Positions 17,396 through 24,082 of a DNA stretch of 64,000 nt are shown here, in pieces. How positions within the stretch are numbered: the first letter of the stretch is position 1; each line of letters starts with the position of its first letter. This stretch comes from Neoroseomonas terrae. Lineage in GTDB: Bacteria; Pseudomonadota; Alphaproteobacteria; Acetobacterales; Acetobacteraceae. Both the position numbers and the translations under genes were made by a program. Location of the stretch: the NCBI RefSeq assembly GCF_018129025.1, contig NZ_JAAEDI010000009.1, forward strand, positions 62,001 through 126,000, given 5' to 3'. The notes beneath the pieces were generated by a model. It was not told the origin of the DNA. It was given only the letters and a program-made list of their open reading frames with translations, and searched no databases.

Positions 17396-17677
17396 CTAAG
17401 CGAGCCGCGAGAGCCCTGAGGAAAACCATCCCTCCCAGCCGTCCACCTGCAGCGTCACCGTCTTTCCTACCAGTTGCCCGGGCTTCCCGGTCTGATGCGC
17501 GATGTAGGCGCGGAAGTACCGCGTATCCGCGATCCTATGGACCCGGAAGCAGTAGCCCTTATCCCCGTACTCCTGGCGGGCCCGCGCTGCTGCCATGTCG
17601 CGAGCTGCGGCTTCCAGGGCGGCGTCTTCCGCCGCGCGCCGCGTCTTCGCGCCGGGGTCGCTAATCCTGCTGCTCAT
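17396..17677 (-). CDS. small hypothetical protein, YIAH-type paralogue 1
   Basis: 93 aa. An alanine-rich helix (residues 12-36) precedes EYGDKGYCFRVHRIADTRYF and RAYIAHQTGKPGQLVGKTVT. The same plan recurs in the gene at 21580-21837 (EYGEGGVCLQLARIEGTRRF, RAYIAYEDGNPGVLLGKSIV), so these are diverged duplicates inside the accessory region. No known family recognised. No strong ribosome site is seen. Confidence 0.6.
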   Translation of the reverse strand: MSSRISDPGAKTRRAAEDAALEAAARDMAAARARQEYGDKGYCFRVHRIADTRYFRAYIAHQTGKPGQLVGKTVTLQVDGWEGWFSSGLSRLA

Positions 17678-17759
17678 GGGAATGCCCGTACTTGGTGATC
17701 CATCGCGCGGAAGCTAACGACGATCCGGCGGGCAGGTTTGCTGATCGCGCAAAAGAGAA

Positions 17760-17792
17760 GCCCGCCGCGCAGGGGGGGGGCGCGCGGCGGGC
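17760..17792 (-). terminator. strong terminator for the leftward small-gene operon
   Basis: GCCCGCCGCGC pairs perfectly with GCGCGGCGGGC over 11 bp around a G-run loop. On the minus strand it is followed by TTCTCTTTT, so it would stop leftward transcripts coming from 17908-19113. Confidence 0.65.
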
Positions 17793-17907
17793 AGATAGGA
17801 TGGGGGGAACCCTTGCCCTCGCGGGGCTAATTGAGGAACGGATTGATGAAGTCGCGGGTTTCGGCATCCCGCAGTAGTGACCGTGGGATCTAATGAACCG
17901 CCGCGGC

Positions 17908-18015
17908 TCATCCGCCAGAAAGCGCCCAGAAAACGGATGCGCCGGCCATTGCCAGGCAGGCGAGATATTCAGCTGCGGCGCGAGCGAAACTGCTGTTTGG
18001 CCGAGACTGAGTCAT
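17908..18015 (-). CDS. possible 35-aa membrane peptide
   Basis: MTQSRPNSSFARAAAEYLAC followed by LAMAGASVFWALSGG: short polar start, then one membrane helix. GGAAAG lies about 8 bp before the ATG. It overlaps the end of the longer leftward frame 17969-18550 in another phase, so only one of them may be real in this stretch. Confidence 0.35.
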   Translation of the reverse strand: MTQSRPNSSFARAAAEYLACLAMAGASVFWALSGG

Positions 18016-18550
18016 TGAGACGCTTTCCGGCCAGTCGCGCTGCGCTTCCACGAGGATCGAGGGCGGTAACTTCCCGCGGGCAGCAACCGGATATTGCCGA
18101 TGCAGAGGATATGGCATTGCCGGACGGTATGAGCGCCCTTGCCGCAGCATTCTCGCGCGTGCTCGGTGAACGTCCTGATCCCGCAGGGTACGACGGGCGT
18201 TTGACCGGCAATATCTGCGCATGGATGCCTCCGCGCGCACAAACGCTGGGAGCATCAAGCGGTTGCCAACTCATGCTATAGAATTGGTGGTTCGCATAAT
18301 CCGCAATATGGCGATCCAGCCTCTGGTCGTGGAAGGCGTCGCGCTTCGGCGGCATGAGGATATCCGAGAAGCTGGCGGCTTCCTCGCGGGTGAGGTTCAG
18401 GACGATATCCAGGCCGACCGCCGTCATGATGTGCAGGACCGCGGCGCCGTCGCTGTAGTGCGTGACGCTGACGCTGCGCGGCTGATCGAGCGCGAAGCGC
18501 CGGTCGATCTTGGTCGGGGCGCTCTCGCGTTGCGCCGGGGGCTTGCTCAT
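17969..18550 (-). CDS. hypothetical protein, 193 aa
   Basis: Start ATG 18550 has GGAGG eight bases upstream and overlaps the stop of the preceding gene (ATGA). The N-terminal half (RSVSVTHYSDGAAVLHIMTA, then GLDIVLNLTREEAASFSDIL) has the pattern of a small beta-rich domain. The C-terminal 80 residues are low in information and the natural end may be earlier. Unrecognised family. It is the last clear member of a leftward three-gene run (19113 to 17969). Confidence 0.5.
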   Translation of the reverse strand: MSKPPAQRESAPTKIDRRFALDQPRSVSVTHYSDGAAVLHIMTAVGLDIVLNLTREEAASFSDILMPPKRDAFHDQRLDRHIADYANHQFYSMSWQPLDAPSVCARGGIHAQILPVKRPSYPAGSGRSPSTRENAAARALIPSGNAISSASAISGCCPREVTALDPRGSAARLAGKRLNDSVSAKQQFRSRRS

Positions 18551-18795
18551 GCGGGCCTCCGCTTGTCGGCGGGTTGGCGGTGCCTGACGCCGCCGTGCGG
18601 GCACCCGGAACCGCTGGCCGCGATCAAGGCTGCGATCGCCGAGGCGGGTTTGGTGCAAGCGTGGTCGGGGGCGTTGCAGTAGGAGGCCGGCTCCAGAATC
18701 TGCGATTCACTAGCCGCAGGAGGAGCATCTCTGGTGCCCGTCATCACGCCGGCCCACCACGCTATTGCATAAGCGCTGCCGAGGAATGCGAGCAC
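18547..18795 (-). CDS. small Cys-containing exported or membrane protein
   Basis: 82 aa: a hydrophobic N-terminus (MLAFLGSAYAIAWWAGVMTG) that could be a signal anchor, then a polar segment with cysteines at about residues 40, 47 and 64. It starts 18 bp after the end of the upstream gene and its stop overlaps the next start by four bases. That tight spacing is the main support for it being real. Confidence 0.45.
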   Translation of the reverse strand: MLAFLGSAYAIAWWAGVMTGTRDAPPAASESQILEPASYCNAPDHACTKPASAIAALIAASGSGCPHGGVRHRQPADKRRPA

Positions 18796-18813
18796 CCGGA
18801 CGGAACGCGCCGC

Positions 18814-19113
18814 CTAGTTGCCTCCCTCCGCCCGTTGAATTGCTCGGTCGCCGGGGCCAACGAGTATGCGAAGGCACAGTCCGGGGCTATCTCCCGACTC
18901 GATTGTCCGCGCGCGCGCCTCATGCCAAGCGCGCGCCAGGGTTTCGGGCGAGATCAGCGCGCCGGCAGCCGGGATGCTGCGCCAGTTCGGAGCGCGCCGA
19001 TCTACTTCCCTCCGCACCATGATGGCCGCTCCTTCACACGAATCCCACGCGCCGGTGCGGAAAAAGCTAAGTGGGGACAGCAAGATCAGTAGGACCGTGT
19101 AAACGTAGCTCAT
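18814..19113 (-). CDS. small membrane-anchored hypothetical protein
   Basis: 99 aa with an N-terminal hydrophobic segment (MSYVYTVLLILLSPLSFF) and a basic soluble part with a predicted helix (ISPETLARAWHEARARTIES). GGGAG precedes the ATG by 7 bp. First gene of a compact leftward run with 18547-18795 and 17969-18550. No family recognised. Confidence 0.5.
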   Translation of the reverse strand: MSYVYTVLLILLSPLSFFRTGAWDSCEGAAIMVRREVDRRAPNWRSIPAAGALISPETLARAWHEARARTIESGDSPGLCLRILVGPGDRAIQRAEGGN

Positions 19114-19369
19114 TACTGGCTCCCGCTTCCGTAAAAACTATCCCGAATCATTGGGAAAGCCAGCCTTTCACATCATCCACGCCGGCGCTCAAAGCACCGC
19201 GGCGATGACGGCGGACCAGATCAGCGGCCAGAACTCCAGTGGGAGGCGCATGCGGCTTCAACGAGCGCGGAGTGCTGCAGGTCTCACCGCTTTGGTCCGC
19301 CCGTTGCTCCCCGCGACGAGCGGCTTTTTTTACCAGCAGCTGGCCGGGTTCCGCCGGTGACCCACAGCG

Positions 19370-19834
19370 TTACTGAGCCTCCGCGGTCTCGTGGCCGAAA
19401 ATCGCGGCGACACTAGCCCAAACACTATCGTCACCCTGTCCAACGGGGGGCGCGTGGTTCAACGACGCTTCCTGGTACCTCTGCTCAGACCAAAGCAAAC
19501 TACTGACATACGCCACCGATAGGAGCATTGCGATCAGTAGGCTGGCTGCCAAAGCGCTCCATTCTGGGGGGCGGTTCAGGAGCCGCACGCTTTTGCCTCC
19601 CAGAGAAAACGAAGCGAGGCGAGGGCTCGTCCGTTTGAGGCCCAATGCGGAAAACCGCGACTTGGGAACTTCAGGAAACGGGCAGGTGCTTAGCGCGGTC
19701 ATTCCCAGTGCGCTCTCGATCTCCTCGCATCGGATCTTAGCTGCGCGGAACTTCGCCTCGGCGGCTTGCAGTGCGCGCGCGGCAACATCCAACTCCACGC
19801 ACGCACGATGGTATGCGTCCCGCAATTCCGTCAT
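19370..19834 (-). CDS. coiled-coil plus single-TM hypothetical protein
   Basis: 154 aa. Residues 1-42 form an alanine/glutamate-rich helix (ELRDAYHRACVELDVAARAL, then QAAEAKFRAAKIRCEEIESA), likely a coiled coil. A basic linker follows, then one transmembrane helix (WSALAASLLIAMLLSVAYVS, about 90-113) and a short extracytoplasmic tail. A GGGGGG run lies just before the start. Unknown function; one of several small membrane proteins in this gene-poor stretch. Confidence 0.55.
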   Translation of the reverse strand: MTELRDAYHRACVELDVAARALQAAEAKFRAAKIRCEEIESALGMTALSTCPFPEVPKSRFSALGLKRTSPRLASFSLGGKSVRLLNRPPEWSALAASLLIAMLLSVAYVSSLLWSEQRYQEASLNHAPPVGQGDDSVWASVAAIFGHETAEAQ

Positions 19835-20016
19835 TCACCACGCCCCCCAGCACTTGTTTGTATTTTGGGTAATCACGAAAGCGATGGTTAGACCGACAGC
19901 TGCGCGGCAGTCACGCATAAAGACGGGGAGCAAAGGGTTCGCCTGCGCCTTCTGAAGCTACCGGCATGTGGCCGCCATGGCGGCGGGGCGGCAGCTGAGG
20001 CGCTCCGCCGCCCAGC
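19835..20016. other. intergenic, no gene seen
   Basis: AT-richer start (TTGTTTGTATTTTGGG near 19856) that could hold the promoter of the leftward 19370-19834 gene. Nothing else is supported. Confidence 0.3.
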
Positions 20017-20112
20017 AAAAAGCCCGCCGAGCGCAAGTCGGCGGGCAAGTTGGACTGTCCGTCACGATCCCTGGTTCGGGTGACCGCGCGGTCCGGGCAG
20101 GTTGGCAGAGCA
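20017..20112 (-). repeat. terminator-linked intergenic repeat, copy A
   Basis: On the minus strand a conserved ~65-nt leader (CTCTGCCAACC, ACCGCGCGGTCACCCG, GGACAGTCCAACTT) runs into a nine-pair hairpin (GCCCGCCGA/TCGGCGGGC) followed by TTTTT. Copies B (21436) and C (22138) share this plan. It looks like a mobile or duplicated Rho-independent terminator module, or the 3' end of a small RNA. Confidence 0.6.
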
Positions 20113-20243
20113 GCCACGCCCCGCCTAGCCCTCGCCCAGGTCCGCCTGCGTCAGCAGACGCGCTGATCATGCAGGCGGACTTGGCGATAAAGGGCCGCCC
20201 AGCCAGCCTTGCCCGCCCCCTCTCTCCGGTCCATCTCCAGTCT

Positions 20244-20609
20244 ATGCGATGGATGGTGCGCTACGTCGCTTACTGCTGGGCCGGCACGCTCGGGCTACTC
20301 GCCGTGGTGTGGGCTGTCACCGGCTTTCAGTCACTCGGCGTCGAGGGCCATGCCCGTATTGCCCTTATCCTCGGCATCCTATTCACCACAGGCGTGGCTT
20401 CGGTGCTGATAGCGCTGGTGTTCCACAACTCTCGCAGCGGCAAGGACGAGGAATTCTATGTACGGGTTCCGACGGCGCCCCTCCTAAACGTGAGTTGCCC
20501 GCACCATCCGCCGCACATACGGCGCCTGCATGAAATTAGCGGGTATCGCATTGCTGCTCCTGTTGGCGGTGGTCGCCGCGGCGATAGTCAGCCTATGGCC
20601 GCACGATGA
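20244..20609 (+). CDS. two-span membrane protein of unknown function
   Basis: 122 aa. Two clear membrane helices (YCWAGTLGLLAVVWAVTGF and ARIALILGILFTTGVASVLI) precede the sequence VFHNSRSGKDEEFY, a pattern (two TMs then F-x-S-S-R-x-G-x-D-x-E) seen in small conserved alphaproteobacterial proteins, which usually end soon after. The last 45 residues here look unrelated, so a 3' frameshift or read-through is possible. An ATG at 20253 is an alternative start. Confidence 0.55.
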   Translation: MRWMVRYVAYCWAGTLGLLAVVWAVTGFQSLGVEGHARIALILGILFTTGVASVLIALVFHNSRSGKDEEFYVRVPTAPLLNVSCPHHPPHIRRLHEISGYRIAAPVGGGRRGDSQPMAAR

Positions 20610-20682
20610 GGGCAGGCCATCGGTGGCCACCGCGGACCGCCCGTTTGATCCCTACGAAGGGTACGACCGGACTCGGTTCTGA
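20530..20682 (+). CDS. 50-aa exported or membrane peptide
   Basis: MKLAGIALLLLLAVVAAAIV forms a strong hydrophobic N-terminus, followed by SLWPHDEG and a polar tail ending DPYEGYDRTRF. It overlaps the 3' part of the preceding two-span gene in another frame, consistent with that gene ending earlier in its ancestor. Ribosome site not obvious. Confidence 0.45.
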   Translation: MKLAGIALLLLLAVVAAAIVSLWPHDEGRPSVATADRPFDPYEGYDRTRF

Positions 20683-21009
20683 TCTGGTTTTCGAGCGCGA
20701 CCGGGCCGGGTGGGCCGCTGTCGGCGCAGTCCTGACGCCCGCGGAGGAGGCCCGGGCGCAGCGTGGCGACGGTGGGGCTACCGCAGGGAATGAAGACAGC
20801 GGCGAGAGCGGCACCCAATAGCAGCCGACGCAAATCCAGTAGGCGCTGTGTTCCATCGCGGTTCTCCACGGGTAATGTGGGTTTGGCCAAGTCGGCGAGG
20901 CACTAATCAGGACGGAGCCAGGGGCACACGGCGCGCTTTTCGTCCCGCTGTCGATTCTATTCGACGGTATGCCGAGAAGGTGCACGCATGACACTACATC
21001 AGCACAAAG

Positions 21010-21038
21010 AAAAAACCCGCCAGTCATCTCTGGCGGGT
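21010..21038 (-). terminator. Rho-independent terminator (leftward)
   Basis: ACCCGCCAG and CTGGCGGGT form a nine-pair stem with a six-base loop; on the minus strand it is followed directly by six T residues. Confidence 0.75.
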
Positions 21039-21378
21039 GAGTCTGATACCGTGAAACATCACGTCACTAGCGATCGAACGTCGGCACTCTACCTCGCCGG
21101 CGACTGCCGTCGCGTCAAATCTTCCGGCAAGGATGAAGGGGCGTGCAGGGGGCCGATTGGCGGAGGATGGGGAAAAGTGCGCCCGCCAGCGGGGGCAAAT
21201 GCTGGCGGGCTGCTGGTTGAGATGGCCTCGAAAGGGGACGAGGCACCAGCAAACTGGACGATTTGGAACCACCGCGAAATAACCCAGGTTAACGCGGCTT
21301 AGGCGGTGATGCGAACCTCAAGGGGCGTGGCGCGTTCTTCATGTGCCCCCTGTGGGCATATAGCTTGGCAGAACTCTG

Positions 21379-21423
21379 CCCGCCGCTGTCCGATCGCTGC
21401 CAGAGCGGCGGGGCGCCTTTTTT
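21379..21423 (+). terminator. Rho-independent terminator (rightward)
   Basis: CCCGCCGCT at 21379 pairs with AGCGGCGGG at 21404, followed by GCGCC and six T. No gene ends immediately upstream on the plus strand, so an unannotated short transcript between about 21040 and 21379 is possible. Confidence 0.6.
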
Positions 21424-21435
21424 GTCAGGCGCAAC

Positions 21436-21535
21436 AAAAAGCCCGCCGAGCGGATGAGGCCGGCGGGCAAGTTGGTTGTCCGTGACGGTCACCGGGCTTG
21501 GTAACCATGCGGTTCCAGCACCTTGCCCAATTGGG
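21436..21535 (-). repeat. terminator-linked intergenic repeat, copy B (diverged)
   Basis: The hairpin GCCCGCCG/CGGCGGGC with minus-strand T5 and the adjacent CAACTTGCCC are shared with copies A and C; the outer leader has drifted but keeps an ACCGCATGGT equivalent. It starts 45 bp after the stop of the leftward 21580 gene. Confidence 0.55.
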
Positions 21536-21579
21536 AGAACGGCGCCTAGTCCCCATGGGTTGTCCATGGCCGCAGACGA

Positions 21580-21837
21580 TCAAACTTTTACGGACACAAC
21601 GATCGATTTCCCTAGCAGCACGCCCGGATTCCCATCCTCATAGGCGATGTATGCTCGAAAACGGCGAGTTCCTTCGATCCGGGCCAGCTGCAGGCAAACA
21701 CCCCCCTCCCCGTATTCCTCGCGCGCAGCTTCGTTTGCAAGACGGCGGGCCTCGATTTCAAGGTGGTAGTCGGCGTCATCGCGCGGAGCGTTGCGCATGA
21801 GCATCAAAACGCCGAAGGCTCGCGCCCGTTGTCGCAT
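21580..21837 (-). CDS. small hypothetical protein, YIAY-type paralogue 2
   Basis: 85 aa. The core EYGEGGVCLQLARIEGTRRF followed by RAYIAYEDGNPGVLLGKSIV aligns with the 17396-17677 protein, so the two are paralogues about 4 kb apart. A helical, acidic/basic segment (DYHLEIEARRLANEAAREE) precedes it. The ATG shares one base with the upstream stop (TAATG), implying translational coupling with the 66-aa gene 21837-22037. An internal ATG at 21807 is an alternative start. Confidence 0.6.
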   Translation of the reverse strand: MRQRARAFGVLMLMRNAPRDDADYHLEIEARRLANEAAREEYGEGGVCLQLARIEGTRRFRAYIAYEDGNPGVLLGKSIVVSVKV

Positions 21838-22037
21838 TAAACCTCGGGCGGCCTTGGAACTCTGCCCGTTGCAGGCTTCAGCTCCTTTCGCCGATGCGCC
21901 TCGAGGGTTGCTAGAATTTCCTGCACGCTGTCCAGGGCCCGATGAAGCTGCGCTCCGCTTTCACCGTCCGCGACAAGGCGGCGTAGAACGTCCTGGTGCC
22001 GCAGCAGCTCGAACTCCAGTTCGGATACGGTTTTCAC
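21837..22037 (-). CDS. 66-aa helical protein, GTG start
   Basis: Start GTG at 22037 is chosen for the GGAGGAG seven bases upstream. The protein (KTVSELEFELLRHQDVLRRL and QLHRALDSVQEILATLEAHR) is almost entirely amphipathic helix, probably coiled-coil. First gene of a coupled pair with paralogue 2. No family recognised. Confidence 0.6.
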   Translation of the reverse strand: MKTVSELEFELLRHQDVLRRLVADGESGAQLHRALDSVQEILATLEAHRRKELKPATGRVPRPPEV

Positions 22038-22137
22038 TGCGCCCTCCTCCCGTCGGAACGGTCCGCAGCTAGCGGTCAAACGCTGGAGGCCGGCCAAAGG
22101 GGCTGAGGTTCGCAAGAGGGTGATATGCCCGGGAAAG

Positions 22138-22235
22138 AAAAGCCCGCCGAGCGGTGGAGGCCGGCGGGCAAGTTTGGACTGACCGTCCCGGTCCCGGGTA
22201 CGGGTGACCGCGCGGTTCGGTGAGGTTGGCAGAGC
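22138..22235 (-). repeat. terminator-linked intergenic repeat, copy C
   Basis: Near-identical to copy A in the blocks CTCTGCCAACCT, ACCGCGCGGTCACCCG and AAACTTGCCCGCCG, ending in the hairpin GCCCGCCG/CGGCGGGC and TTTT on the minus strand. It begins 14 bp after the leftward gene stop at 22249. Confidence 0.6.
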
Positions 22236-22248
22236 GGCGGCGGGCTGC

Positions 22249-22516
22249 CTAGGCCGGCTCCTTCGCCTCAGGGCTGCCTTCCGGCACCGGCTGCAGGCAC
22301 ACTTGAGCGATGCGCTGGAGCGCTCGGGCGAATGCGTGGTGGAACTCAGGATCGCTGCCGCGGAGGATGTTCGTCTCGGCGGTCGCAGCGATGTCACGCA
22401 GTTCGGTCGCAGTCCATCCGCGCGGCAACACCCCCCTCGCGCTCCAGGTGCCCGGTGAGCCGCGTCAGCAGCGTCACCGAGACCATGCCGAGGATCTTCG
22501 CGTCGATCTTTTCCAT
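22249..22516 (-). pseudogene. small hypothetical gene split by a frameshift in a G6 run
   Basis: From ATG 22516 (AGGAGC upstream) the frame reads MEKIDAKILGMVSVTLLTRL to TGHLEREGGV and then runs into an early stop at 22394. The overlapping frame starting at 22431 reads LPRGWTATELRDIAATAETN and onward to 22249. Removing one G from the GGGGGG run near 22434 joins them as ...LEREGVLPRGWTA..., a plausible single protein of about 88 aa. Either a real frameshift, a sequencing homopolymer error, or slippage. Function unknown; the predicted protein is helical. Confidence 0.6.
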
Positions 22517-22584
22517 GGTGCTCCTAGACGACCACGTGCGGCCGCGCAGCACGATACAGGACAGAAGGCGATAACTCGACGGCC

Positions 22585-22983
22585 TTACCGCAGCAGTACC
22601 AATCGTATCCTGCCCGGCGCGCCCTGCGCTTCGTCGAACCGGTAGTCGCGGCCGGCCAGATCCCGCTCGGCCACGGCGCGAAGCCACGCGGCATACTCAT
22701 CGTAAATACTCGCTCGCGGGCTCTCTCCACTCATTGCGGCGGTTGGATCGTGCCCGCGGAAGTAGCCGAGCCGGTTCGCTTTCGCGGGGTTCGCGGTAAA
22801 GTCGGCAGCCTTCTGCTCGATCGCGCGAACGAGCGCACTGGCCTCTTGATCACCCTGTGTCATCGCCATCAGCAGTCTGATCGAGACTGCCCAACGCGGA
22901 GCGTCGACGAGCAGTTTGGAGGCAAACGCAGCATCCCCCTTCACAATCCCTGGCAGCGGCGGCCGGTGGCCCGATGCTATCAA
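22585..22983 (-). CDS. hypothetical protein, about 132 aa
   Basis: The frame encodes a soluble, helix-rich protein with ASALVRAIEQKAADFTANPA near the middle and ASIYDEYAAWLRAVAERDLA toward the end. The codon at 22983 is TTG; a GTG 13 codons in or the ATG pair at residues 39/41 are alternative starts, so the N-terminus is uncertain. No known domain recognised. Leftward, like its neighbours. Confidence 0.5.
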   Translation of the reverse strand: MIASGHRPPLPGIVKGDAAFASKLLVDAPRWAVSIRLLMAMTQGDQEASALVRAIEQKAADFTANPAKANRLGYFRGHDPTAAMSGESPRASIYDEYAAWLRAVAERDLAGRDYRFDEAQGAPGRIRLVLLR

Positions 22984-23069
22984 CGTGATGTTTCAGTCGC
23001 TGGCCGCAAGCGAACTTCTGCGCATCCGCGGGGTTGTTCTTTCGCGATAACCCCACGGAGGACCAACAC

Positions 23070-23252
23070 ATGAGCCAGAACCAGAATCAGAGCCCCAACC
23101 AGAATCCTGACCAGAACCAGCGCGACAAGAATCAGCAGCAGGGCGGGCAGCGTCAGGACGAGCAACGGCAGCAGACGCAGGACAAGCCCGGCCAGCAGAA
23201 CGACGAGAAGAACAAGAACCAGAACGAGCGGGAGCAGCAGCAGCGCCGTTAG
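23070..23252 (+). CDS. Q/N-rich low-complexity small protein
   Basis: 60 aa made almost only of Gln, Asn, Lys, Asp, Glu and Arg, starting MSQNQNQSPNQNPDQNQRDK. The strong site GGAGG lies nine bases before the ATG at 23070. It has no hydrophobic residues that could form a core, so it should be disordered, like desiccation- or stress-related hydrophilins. Similar short N/Q-rich proteins exist in alphaproteobacteria without assigned function. Its AAC/CAG codon pattern makes it stand out from the surrounding GC-rich DNA. Confidence 0.7.
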   Translation: MSQNQNQSPNQNPDQNQRDKNQQQGGQRQDEQRQQTQDKPGQQNDEKNKNQNEREQQQRR

Positions 23253-23336
23253 TCGCCGTTTACAACGGCAAGATCGGGCAAGGCGCGGGGGGTCTCCCGC
23301 GCCTTGTTCGCGTTTGGAGCTCGGTTAGCGGCCGAC

Positions 23337-23525
23337 CTACCTGGTGGCGGCTGCCGCGTCTTGTGCCGGCACCGCGCGCGGCGACCAGGGAGACGGCCCG
23401 GCCGGCACGCAGCCGCAGCGCTCATCGCCGGGCGTGACTGTCGGTTGCCCGGGCGGGCAGCCGCGCGCATCCTGTTGCCTCGCCCCGCAGGCGGCGCCGA
23501 GCACCCGCACCAGCAGCATAGCCAC
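23337..23525 (-). CDS. possible small secreted Cys-rich protein
   Basis: 62 aa with a short hydrophobic start (MAMLLVRVLGAACG), four cysteines and several prolines (GCPPGQPTVTPGDERCGCVP). The start has GAGGG about 12 bp upstream. Weakly supported; it fills an otherwise empty 350-bp gap before the integrase remnant. Confidence 0.3.
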   Translation of the reverse strand: MAMLLVRVLGAACGARQQDARGCPPGQPTVTPGDERCGCVPAGPSPWSPRAVPAQDAAAATR

Positions 23526-23603
23526 ACGCGCCCTCGTCTCGCCGGCCGTGCCGTTGTTCGAGCGGATTCAAGCGGAGCCGCCCGCCCATGCCAAACGGCT
23601 GAT

Positions 23604-24060
23604 GACTCGCCGAGCTGGTCGGACTGAATGTCGAGGATCTGATCGAGACGCCAGACGGGCTGCGGATGCGGATCGCGCACTCCAAGAGCGACCAGGAATG
23701 CAGCGCGCAGGAAATCGCCATCCCCGCCGTCAGCCGCATCCACCCCATGGAGGCGGTGAAGGCATGCCTCGCCGCGGCCTGCATCGAGGAAGGCCCAATT
23801 TTCGCCGAATCAGCAAGGCCGATCGTGTGCTGGAGGCCGGCTAACCGGCGAGGCTGTCGTGCTGGTGGTGAAGCAGCACGCGCAGGCTGCTGGCCTCGAC
23901 CCCGCCGCCTTCGCCGGGCACAGCCTGCGCAGCGGCTTCCCGACCTCCAGCGCCGAGCGCGGCGCGTCGCTGTTCAAGCTGATGGAGGTGCCCCCCACAC
24001 CCTGCGCGGCTACGTGCGCCGCGCAGAGCTTTTCTAGGATCACGCAGGCGCCGGGTTTCT
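23604..24060 (+). pseudogene. tyrosine recombinase/integrase remnant, multiply frameshifted
   Basis: Three frames in turn encode pieces of an integrase catalytic domain: LAELVGLNVEDLIETPDGLR (from 23604), then FRRISKADRVLEAG with a stop, then AFAGHSLRSGF (the H-x-x-R box) and finally HTLRGYVRRAELF, the segment with the catalytic tyrosine. The order is right but at least three frameshifts and a stop separate them and the N-terminal half is missing. It is a dead integrase, marking another past insertion in this region. Confidence 0.75.
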
Positions 24061-24082
24061 TTGAACCGGCGCCCAGCGCGTC

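Larger units (their letters stand above)
20683..21579. other. gene-poor stretch with terminators and repeats
   Basis: About 900 bp without a convincing gene. It holds a leftward terminator (21010), a rightward terminator (21379) and repeat copy B (21436). The plus frame 20988-21302 passes through the 21010 hairpin and the minus frames 20588-21027 are low-information; none is called. Confidence 0.45.

Noticed and set aside
20588-20890. 100-codon minus-strand frame with a hydrophobic patch
   Set aside because: Plausible start, but the 3' two thirds are unstructured and it opposes the better-supported 20530 peptide.
20988-21302. 104-codon plus-strand frame
   Set aside because: It reads straight through the strong 21010 terminator hairpin and its sequence has low information.
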